Below are positions 53,646-60,137 of a stretch of 64,000 bases of DNA, piece by piece. The position numbers were made by a program, and so were the translations under genes. The notes below the pieces were generated by a model, which saw only the letters and a program-made list of their open reading frames with translations, did no database searches and had not been told where the DNA came from. The DNA lies in assembly GCF_002953255.1 (NCBI RefSeq), contig NZ_CP026498.1, positions 7,418,659 through 7,482,658 of the forward strand, given 5' to 3'. This DNA is from Streptomyces sp. CB01881. Lineage in GTDB: Bacteria > Actinomycetota > Actinomycetes > Streptomycetales > Streptomycetaceae. The first letter of the stretch is position 1, and the number at the start of each line of letters is the position of its first letter.

Positions 53646-54331
53646 CCGCCACCCCTCAGCAACTTGCCGACGTGCTGCGGCCGGTGAAGCACGTACTCCT
53701 CGACTTCGACGGCCCGGTGTGCTCAGTCTTCGCCGGCCTCCCCGCCCCGGGGGTGGCGCGGCGTCTCCGTGAGGGCCTGCTCGCCACCGGCGAGAAGGCC
53801 CCGGCCGGGGCGGAGGAGGAGAGCGACCCGCTAGCCCTGCTCCGGCTGGTCTCAGAGGCCCGCCCCGATCTCACGGACAGCACGGACGCCGCGCTGGCCG
53901 CGCTGGAGACCGAAGCTGTTCGGGTAGCCCACCCGACCCCCGGCGGAGAATCGGTTCTGCGTGCGTCTGCCCGCTCAGGCCGGCTGGTCTCCGTGGTCAG
54001 CAACAACGCAGGCGCGGCCATCGAGACCTACCTCGCCGAGCACGGCCTCGGCGACTACGTGGTCGGCGTCTTCGGACGTTCCCCGGGCGACCCCTCCTCC
54101 ATGAAGCCGAACCCGCGTCTCCTGCTCGAAGCTATGAAGGCCGCGGGCACCGGGCCGGAGCACTGCATCTTCATCGGCGACGCGGCCCGCGACGTTGAGG
54201 CTGGGGAGGCCGCTGGCGTCCCGACGATCGGATACGCCAACAAGCCGGGGAAGGACGTCAAGCTGGCTGGCGCCGGTGCCGTGGTGATCGTGGACTCGAT
54301 GGAGCTCATCGCGGACGCCCTGGCCCGATGA
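53642..54331 (+). CDS. HAD superfamily hydrolase of the element
   Basis: 229 residues with HAD motifs: LLDFDGPVC (nucleophile Asp), VVSNNAGAA, the Lys of MKPNPRLL and the acidic FIGDAARDVEAGEAAG. Probably a phosphatase acting on a small metabolite. Co-translated with the GntR gene; pSAM2-like elements have a Nudix hydrolase in a comparable place, so a nucleotide-related or signal-turnover role is possible (inference). Confidence 0.88.
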   Translation: MTATPQQLADVLRPVKHVLLDFDGPVCSVFAGLPAPGVARRLREGLLATGEKAPAGAEEESDPLALLRLVSEARPDLTDSTDAALAALETEAVRVAHPTPGGESVLRASARSGRLVSVVSNNAGAAIETYLAEHGLGDYVVGVFGRSPGDPSSMKPNPRLLLEAMKAAGTGPEHCIFIGDAARDVEAGEAAGVPTIGYANKPGKDVKLAGAGAVVIVDSMELIADALAR

Positions 54332-54656
54332 ACAAAGGTCTGATCAGGCACCGTGCTGGCCTGCGGCTGGAGACCAGCACGACCCGCTGACCAGTGTGTA
54401 TGCCGTCGTCGGTTGTCAACGTTTGGTGGCGCTGGTTGACCTCATACGGCCGAGAGGAGGCCCCGGAACTCACCGTCCGGGGCCGTCTGCATTGCAAGCT
54501 GAAGAGAATGGCTCTTGGTGCCGCAAAGCTGCACCATTCAAGCCGCAGGCTGCCCGACTCGTACGGGGAGACCAGAGGGCCGGGGATTTTCAATGAGCGT
54601 CGATCCCGGGCCTTCTTCGTCTGACTACTTTCGGCTGATGTATCGAAAGCCAAGAA
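54332..54656. other. Gap between HAD and AIPR genes
   Basis: 325 bases with no convincing gene. A 9-bp stem hairpin at 54459-54484 may end the GntR-HAD transcript. Base composition drops toward the AIPR gene. Confidence 0.45.
54459..54484. terminator. Hairpin after the GntR-HAD operon
   Basis: 54459-54467 pair with 54476-54484 around an 8-nt loop, 128 bases after the HAD stop. Confidence 0.5.
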
Positions 54657-56432
54657 TCAGACTTCGGCGCTCAACGCCTTGACCTTTTGCAGTAGAGCCT
54701 CCTGGTTGCGACGGTTGCGCACATCGTCCTTGCGCAAACTCCTGCCTTGGCTCAAGACGGACTGAAACTGCTCGGTGGCAAGCTTGACCGCAGTAGTGAT
54801 CGCTGCTTCAATTTTCTCCGAGTCTGAAATCTTGAACTTAAGCTTCTTGGCTTCCCTGAGTCGCCGTCTTGCTGTCTCCGGCTCAGGGGTTTCGAAGAGA
54901 GGTACAAGCCCCGGCGTGATCAAAGCGGACACCATCATCGCGATGTGATACTTCGCGGCTTTGAGAGTATTTGAGTCGGGCGTCCGGGCGAAGAATCTGT
55001 CTACGCGGTACAAAATCCAGGCTGCGTAGTAGTAAGCCTCGACGGAGTATTCATCCCAAACAAGCGAGCCCTCAGCTTCTAGCTCCTTTGGAGTGCCGAT
55101 CGCTCGGAAAGAATCGCCAAACAGTGTTGCAGCGACTGCTCGGTTGAGCTCGGGAGTCGTGACAACGCGAGTCCGCGGGAAATCAAGAGACGCGTGCTGG
55201 TTCTGCCGCAGATAACGTAGGCCGGTTACGCCCGACTGGTTGAAAAACTCTTCCACATCCTTTGCCATCTGGGAACTCGCCTGGATGTCAGTTGAGCTGA
55301 TGGGAGTTTGCAGGTTAGTGGCGATCGCCACGCTCGTTCGCACCCCGGCGTCGCCTGAGCTGACAATCTTGACCGGGATCCAAAGGTCAGAGAGAAGGGC
55401 GGGATTGGCCTTAACCGCTTCGCTGGCCGCCCACCTTGCGAGCTGGTGACTCGTCTGTCCGCCGTTTACGATCTGATACCCGGATATGAAGAATCTGTCA
55501 CCCGACCCTTGGAGAGATGTTGCAATGATCGTGAGCCCGTTGTTGAGGAAGGGAAAGTGCTCCCGGTCGTCGCTCTGGAGGGTTCTCGCGATCCGGATAT
55601 TCACTGGGTTTTGGCTGCCGAGATCGAGGCGCACATTGTCGTCGAAGATCCCTGGCCGTACGGAGCCAGTTTCATCCGTCAGCAACTTCATCACCTCCGC
55701 GCCGGACAAAAGCCCGATGTAAGCTTCGCTCACGCGCTCAGTCGCAGGGATGGTCTGCCGCTTCTCGAAGTTAAATCGAATGTTCTGTGGCCCGTGACGC
55801 TCTTTCAGCTTTGCGGCTAGCGCATCGTGGCCATGAGTTTCGAGGTGGAAGGTTTCTGAATAAATGCCGAGATCTCGAATGCGGCCGATTGCTTCTGTGA
55901 CCTGAAGTTCTTGCTGTGCGCTTTTGCCGTCATTGCTGCTGGTGGTGACATAGAAGAGTTCGCACGGGATTCGCGTCTCTTGAAACTTGTCGCCGTTCTC
56001 TGCGATCCGATCGATCAAAGCAGCCAGGTCGACCAGGGCTGGAGGAAGCTTGACGCTGTTCGAATTAATCGCGTACTTTGTCACAGCCTCGACGCCGTGG
56101 AGAAACTTCGCGATGAGCTTAGAGTCGTAGGACTCGCTTGTCTTGGCCTGGATGAAGACTACCCTAGCCGAATTAGATGTCTGATCGGAGATAAGGTCGT
56201 CGATTTCAGAGGGTTCGAAGACGATCTGTCCGTTGACTACGACGGCAGCGATATCGATTCCCTCATCGGTGCCACCGCCGAGAACAGTGCGCTCGATCTG
56301 CTCAACATCGTCCCGTACGTAAGGGAAGAGGTAGTTGGCTGCGACGTACAGCTCGAACTGCTTCGCCTCGTTCCCCTCGAAGCCAAAGTCTCGTGCAAAC
56401 TTGGCCACTCGCTTTCCCGTGAGCGTGTGCAC
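54657..56432 (-). CDS. AIPR family protein (abortive-infection phage-resistance type)
   Basis: 591 residues. The N-terminal part has GTDEGIDIAAVVVNG and VVFIQAKTS, a PD-(D/E)XK-like nuclease pattern. The centre holds the AIPR signature FPFLNNGLTIIAT and FFISGYQIVNGGQTSHQL. A Lys/Arg-rich helical tail ends it. AIPR proteins are linked to abortive phage infection. GTG start with AGGGGA upstream. The gene is clearly AT-richer than the rest of the window and uses many A/T-ending codons, so it was acquired separately from the element backbone. It lies at the attR end, a usual cargo position. Confidence 0.85.
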   Translation of the reverse strand: MHTLTGKRVAKFARDFGFEGNEAKQFELYVAANYLFPYVRDDVEQIERTVLGGGTDEGIDIAAVVVNGQIVFEPSEIDDLISDQTSNSARVVFIQAKTSESYDSKLIAKFLHGVEAVTKYAINSNSVKLPPALVDLAALIDRIAENGDKFQETRIPCELFYVTTSSNDGKSAQQELQVTEAIGRIRDLGIYSETFHLETHGHDALAAKLKERHGPQNIRFNFEKRQTIPATERVSEAYIGLLSGAEVMKLLTDETGSVRPGIFDDNVRLDLGSQNPVNIRIARTLQSDDREHFPFLNNGLTIIATSLQGSGDRFFISGYQIVNGGQTSHQLARWAASEAVKANPALLSDLWIPVKIVSSGDAGVRTSVAIATNLQTPISSTDIQASSQMAKDVEEFFNQSGVTGLRYLRQNQHASLDFPRTRVVTTPELNRAVAATLFGDSFRAIGTPKELEAEGSLVWDEYSVEAYYYAAWILYRVDRFFARTPDSNTLKAAKYHIAMMVSALITPGLVPLFETPEPETARRRLREAKKLKFKISDSEKIEAAITTAVKLATEQFQSVLSQGRSLRKDDVRNRRNQEALLQKVKALSAEV

Positions 56433-56856
56433 TTCATCCCCTAGCCAGCGCGAGCGCTGATCGTCATCACGGTGTGCTGGCCAGTGAGCGTAGCGTTTCG
56501 GTCGCGCCGTGTTAACCCGTCACCCACCCCAGCTCCCGTTTCATCCCAGCGTCGGCCGATCCCCCGGCGGACACAGGCTCTGGCCGCGCGTCGATCGTGC
56601 GGTGCTCGCGACCCATGGCCCGGTCTCTTCCCGTTCCGCACGGCGCGCGCGGAGCGGGCCGACGGTGGGAGCGGCGCCCGCAGCGTGCCCCGCGCCGGGG
56701 CTTGATGAAGTGGCGACACTCGTAACGGTCCGTCCTCCTGTCCTGCCCGTATCTACTTGTTGGCAAGGGTCACCGCGACCATGATCCGGACCAGGGGCGG
56801 ACCAGATCAGGCCCGGGAGCAGGAGTTGCATGGTCAGAACGCCCCTGGCCAGCGGC
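56433..56856. other. Right end of the element, non-coding
   Basis: 424 bases without a supported gene. The right arm-type site is at 56788-56811. The rest is GC-rich and looks like the AIPR promoter region and end sequence. Confidence 0.5.
56788..56811. promoter_or_regulatory. Candidate integrase arm site, right
   Basis: GGACCAG twice with an 11-bp period, closely matching 43050-43074 near the other end in the same orientation; ends 45 bases before the attR core. Confidence 0.6.
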
Positions 56857-56906
56857 CTGTAAATCTGTCGCGCAAGCTACGCAGGTTCGAACCCTGCACC
56901 AGCCAC
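56857..56906. repeat. Right attachment site core (attR), truncated tRNA-Tyr 3' part
   Basis: A 50-bp perfect copy of 42857-42906. Upstream bases do not form a tRNA, so this is the displaced 3' end of the original chromosomal gene, not a functional tRNA. Confidence 0.93.
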
Positions 56907-56916
56907 TGGATTACCA

Positions 56917-56955
56917 GACCGGCCCGAACAGCGGAAACGCTGTTCGGGCCGGTTC
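56917..56955 (+). terminator. Original chromosomal tRNA-Tyr terminator, GAAA loop
   Basis: A 16-bp stem (56918-56933 with 56938-56953) closed by GAAA at 56934-56937, followed by TCTGTTTTCC. Same geometry as the hairpin behind the intact tRNA, but different stem sequence. Confidence 0.8.
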
Positions 56956-56976
56956 TGTTTTCCGGGCTGACGGGGG

Positions 56977-57642
56977 TCAGGGGGTGGCGAGGAGGAGCGC
57001 GGCGGCGGCGGGTGTGTCGGGGGCGGTGTGCGTGGGGGCGGGGTGGGACGGGGGGAGCGGCGGGGGCGGGGCCGGGGTGATCCAGATGGACCGGAGGCCG
57101 GTGGCGTGGGCGCCGCAGATGTCGGTGGCGGGGTTGTTGCCGACCATCCAGTCGGCGGGGGTGAGGGTGCGGCCGAGGCGGGCGGCGGCGAGGTGGAAGA
57201 TCTCGGGGGCGGGTTTGCGGGCGCCGGCCTCCTCGGAGACGCAGACGGCGTCGACGGCGGGGAGCAGGCCGGTGCGGGCGAGTTTCGCGCGCTGGATGTC
57301 GGTGTGGCCGTTGGTGACGACGGCGATGGTCCAGCCGGCCTCGCGGAGGGTGGCGAGGGCGTCGGGGACGCCGGGCAGCAGGTGGGTGCGGGCGGCCTCG
57401 TGGGCGACGTGGGCGTCCCAGAGGGCCCGGCCGGTGTGGGTGAGGCCGTAGTGTGCGGCGATCCGGGTGAAGCCGGTGGGGGAGGGGTCGGCGCGGAACA
57501 GGGTGAAGACGGTGGGGGCGGCGTCGGCGGGTAGTCCGTGGGTGGTGCAGAAGGCGGGGGTCCAGGCGTCTGCGCCGCCGTCGCGCTCGACGAGGGTGTG
57601 GTCGAGGTCGATGAGCAGGAGGGGCTCAGGGTGACGGTTCAT
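56977..57642 (-). CDS. HAD family hydrolase (phosphoglycolate-phosphatase-like)
   Basis: 221 residues with LLIDLDHTLVERDGG (nucleophile Asp), VVTNGHTDIQ, the Lys of GARKPAPEIF and VGNNPATDICGA. An N-terminal helical cap is inserted after motif I, as in HAD subfamily I. A Pro-rich C-terminus (PAPPPPLPPSHPAP) is unusual. It lies outside the element. The start ATG at 57642 is preferred to a longer open frame. Confidence 0.88.
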   Translation of the reverse strand: MNRHPEPLLLIDLDHTLVERDGGADAWTPAFCTTHGLPADAAPTVFTLFRADPSPTGFTRIAAHYGLTHTGRALWDAHVAHEAARTHLLPGVPDALATLREAGWTIAVVTNGHTDIQRAKLARTGLLPAVDAVCVSEEAGARKPAPEIFHLAAARLGRTLTPADWMVGNNPATDICGAHATGLRSIWITPAPPPPLPPSHPAPTHTAPDTPAAAALLLATP

Positions 57643-57990
57643 GTGCGGAGAGTAGTCCAGCGATGTGCCGCGCCTTATTGCACATGGCTTGCAATTACCT
57701 TTACGAGGCAGCAAAGTGTTCCCCAGGGGGCGGGCGCGGCCTTTCAGCCTCCCCGCTGAGCAGTCCCGGACGTGTCAGGATGCGCCGGGAGTCCTCCGTA
57801 CGAGCTGATCGTCTTCCCAACCGGCGCCCGCCGGGACAACGGTCCGCCCGCCCCCGTCCACCTCCCCCTCTCCCTCAAAACGGCGTCAAGGGCCGCCGCC
57901 GCGGCGTCAAGAACGCGTAGGGGGGCGGAATGCGGGGGTGCACGGCCCGCAGGATCGGGAGCAGTAGCCCGATCGCGGAGGTTCCGTTCG
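57643..57990. promoter_or_regulatory. Divergent promoter region of HAD and first KimA-like gene
   Basis: 348 bases without a gene. They contain a dyad ATTGCA-N7-TGCAAT at 57677-57695 and two CGTCAAG motifs at 57884-57890 and 57905-57911 (21-bp period). The second reads CGTCAAGAAC and matches the kdp upstream repeats. Confidence 0.5.
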
Positions 57991-59838
57991 ATGTCCAGCC
58001 CCGTCGCCGCCCAGGCCGTCACCGCCGAGCCCGAGCCGCCAGGTACCGCCCGGTCCTCCGATCCGGACGAGCGTCACCGCCTCACCGCGCTGGGCGGGTT
58101 GGCCGCGTTGTCGCTGGACGCGATGGCGTCGGTGGCCTACGGGCCGGAGTCGATCGTGCTGGTGCTGGCGGCGGCCGGGGCGTACGGGCTCGGGTTCACG
58201 GTGCCGGTGACGGTGGCGATCGCGGTGCTGCTGGCGGTGCTGGTGGCCTCGTACCGGCAGGTGATCGCGGCGTTCCCGGACGGCGGCGGCTCGTACGCCG
58301 TGGCGAAGGCGCACCTGGGGCGGCGGACGGCGCTGACCGCGGCGGCCTCGCTGGTGATCGACTACGTGCTGAACGTGGCGGTGTCGGTGACGGCCGGCGT
58401 GGCGGCGCTGACCTCCGCGGTGCCGGGCCTGTACGACGACCGGGTCTGGCTCTGCCTGGGCGTGCTGGCGCTGGTCACGGCGGTGAACCTGCGGGGGATC
58501 GCCGAGTCGGCGCGCTGGTTCACGGCGCCCACCGCCGTCTTCGTGCTCTCGATCCTGGCGATCATCGTGGTGGGCCTGTTCCGGGACGCGCCGGCGAGTA
58601 CCGAGGCCGCCGCCGGACACGCCTCCGCGCTGGCCGGCAACGCCACCACCGTGGGCGCGCTGCTGCTGCTCAAGGCCTTCGCGGCCGGCTGCTCGGCGCT
58701 GACCGGCGTGGAGGCGGTGGCCAACGCCGTCCCCTCCTTCCGCACGCCGGGCGTGAAGCGCGCCCAGCACACCGAGGTGGCGCTCGGCGCACTGCTGGGC
58801 GTGATGCTGATCGGACTGGCGGTGCTGATCGGCCGCTTCCACCTCCAGCCGGTGGAGGGCGTCACCGTCCTCGCCCAGCTCGCCGACGCCTCGCTCGGCC
58901 ACGGCGCCGGCTTCTACCTGGTGCAGTTCGCCACCGTCGTCCTGCTCGGCCTGGCCGCCAACACCTCCTTCGGCGGGCTTCCCGTCCTGCTCCACCTCCT
59001 GGCCCGCGACAACCACCTGCCGCACGTCTTCGCCCTGCGCGCCGACCGGCAGGTCCACCGCCACGGCGTCCTCTTCCTCGCGGTGGTCTCCGCCGTGCTG
59101 CTGGCCGGCTCGGGCGGGGACGTCAACCGCCTGGTCCCGCTGTTCGCCATCGGGGTGTTCGTCGGCTTCACCGTCTGCCAGGTCGGCATGGTCCGGCACT
59201 GGTGGCTGGAGCGGCCCGCCCACTGGCACGCCAAGGCCGCCCTCAACGGCTTCGGCGCCCTCCTCACCGGCGTCGCCGCCGTCGTCGTCACCGGCACCAA
59301 GTTCACCGAGGGCGCCTGGGGCATCTGCCTCGCCCTGCCCCTGCTCGTGCTCCTCTTCGAAGCGATCCACCGCAGCTACGCCCGGATCGGCGAACGCCTC
59401 GAACTGGGCCACGTCCCCGGCCCCCTCACCCCGCAGCGCAGCCTGGTCCTCGTCCCCGTCACCGCCATCACCCGCCTCACCCGCGACGCCCTCTCCGCCG
59501 CCCTCTCCCTCGGCGACGAGGTCCTCGCCGTCACCGTCGTCCACGACGGCGCCGAGGCCGAGGCGCTGCGCCGGGACTGGGAGCTCTGGCAGCCGGGCGT
59601 GCCGCTGGTGGAGATCCCCGACGGCCACCGCCGGCTCGGCCCGCCGATCGCCGCCTTCGTCAACGACCTCGCCGCCGACGGCGAGCACACCTACGACCGC
59701 CTCACCGTGCTGATCCCCGAGGTCGAGCCGGTCCGCTTCTGGCAGCGGGCGCTGCAGAACCGGCGCGGCGCCGTCATCGACCGGGCCCTGCGCCGCCACA
59801 CCGACGCGGTGGTCTGCCGGCTCCGGATGCGGATGTGA
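57991..59838 (+). CDS. KimA-like potassium transporter / APC superfamily permease (first copy)
   Basis: 615 residues with about 12 helices (55-480) and a cytoplasmic C-terminal domain (490-615) of the universal-stress-like type. Motifs SLDAMASVAYGPESI, ASYRQVIAAFPDGGGSYAVAK and GCSALTGVEAVANAVPSF match the KimA (YdaO) family, high-affinity proton-coupled potassium importers, by my recollection of the B. subtilis protein. The ATG at 57991 has GGAGG 9 bases upstream. A second KimA-like gene and kdp follow, so the locus looks dedicated to potassium. Confidence 0.82.
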   Translation: MSSPVAAQAVTAEPEPPGTARSSDPDERHRLTALGGLAALSLDAMASVAYGPESIVLVLAAAGAYGLGFTVPVTVAIAVLLAVLVASYRQVIAAFPDGGGSYAVAKAHLGRRTALTAAASLVIDYVLNVAVSVTAGVAALTSAVPGLYDDRVWLCLGVLALVTAVNLRGIAESARWFTAPTAVFVLSILAIIVVGLFRDAPASTEAAAGHASALAGNATTVGALLLLKAFAAGCSALTGVEAVANAVPSFRTPGVKRAQHTEVALGALLGVMLIGLAVLIGRFHLQPVEGVTVLAQLADASLGHGAGFYLVQFATVVLLGLAANTSFGGLPVLLHLLARDNHLPHVFALRADRQVHRHGVLFLAVVSAVLLAGSGGDVNRLVPLFAIGVFVGFTVCQVGMVRHWWLERPAHWHAKAALNGFGALLTGVAAVVVTGTKFTEGAWGICLALPLLVLLFEAIHRSYARIGERLELGHVPGPLTPQRSLVLVPVTAITRLTRDALSAALSLGDEVLAVTVVHDGAEAEALRRDWELWQPGVPLVEIPDGHRRLGPPIAAFVNDLAADGEHTYDRLTVLIPEVEPVRFWQRALQNRRGAVIDRALRRHTDAVVCRLRMRM

Positions 59839-59840
59839 CG

Positions 59841-59900
59841 GCGCGGGACGGGGCGGGGGTCGGTGCGGGATGGCGCGGGACGGGGCAGCGCGGGACGGGG
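59841..59900 (+). repeat. Three direct repeats GCGCGGGACGGGG
   Basis: 13-bp exact copies at 59841, 59873 and 59888, just after the first KimA-like gene. Confidence 0.7.
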
Positions 59901-59947
59901 CGGGGTCGGGGGAGATATGGGAGGGAATGTCCAAGTTGTCCCATCCG

Positions 59948-59966
59948 ATCGTCATATCTTGACGAT
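59948..59966. promoter_or_regulatory. Dyad ATCGTCA-N5-TGACGAT upstream of the second KimA-like gene
   Basis: A perfect 7-bp-arm palindrome containing TCTTGACG (59957-59964), the reverse complement of the CGTCAAGA motif found before the other potassium genes. Confidence 0.5.
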
Positions 59967-60101
59967 GTCTTAACGGGGGGGCTTAACGCCCTCGAAACGC
60001 CCCCGCCCGCCCCGAAAAGACCCGCACATAGCGGCTGCGACCTGCGGGAACACTCCGCCCAATGGGCGTGCAGGGCCCGCCCGGTACTCCGCCGAGGCTT
60101 A

Positions 60102-60137
60102 TTGCCACCCCGATAAAGGCCCTTACGCTCGCCCATG
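60102..60137 (+). promoter_or_regulatory. Candidate promoter of the second KimA-like gene, leaderless
   Basis: TTGCCA (60102-60107), 16 bases, TACGCT (60124-60129). Transcription starting about 7 bases later coincides with the GTG at 60137. No ribosome site precedes that GTG, consistent with a leaderless mRNA. Confidence 0.45.

Larger units (their letters stand above)
42857..56906. mobile_element. Integrative element in tRNA-Tyr (AICE-like, no recognisable TraB)
   Basis: Two identical 50-bp direct repeats, at 42857-42906 within the tRNA gene and at 56857-56906, bound the element; they are 14,000 bp apart. It encodes a tyrosine integrase and excisionase at the left end, a replication protein, a leftward chain of overlapping plasmid-type genes with DUF2637 and Spd-like membrane proteins, a GntR regulator, a HAD phosphatase and an AIPR protein. 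This matches actinomycete integrative and conjugative elements such as SLP1, which also uses a tRNA-Tyr gene. An FtsK/TraB DNA translocase was not found, so it may be mobilised by a helper or defective. Confidence 0.9.

Noticed and set aside
54394..54624. 76-codon rightward ORF before the AIPR gene
   Set aside because: No ribosome site and no domain; overlaps the terminator hairpin.
56857..56906. Second tRNA-Tyr gene
   Set aside because: Only the 3' 50 bases match; the 5' half is missing, so it is the attR remnant.
59839..60136. Cyclic di-AMP (ydaO-type) riboswitch upstream of the KimA-like gene
   Set aside because: Looked for because B. subtilis kimA has one; no recognisable conserved core was found, and the gene appears leaderless. 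A covariance-model search would be decisive.
60062..60136. N-terminal extension of the second KimA-like protein
   Set aside because: Does not resemble the family N-terminus, and a candidate promoter lies within it.
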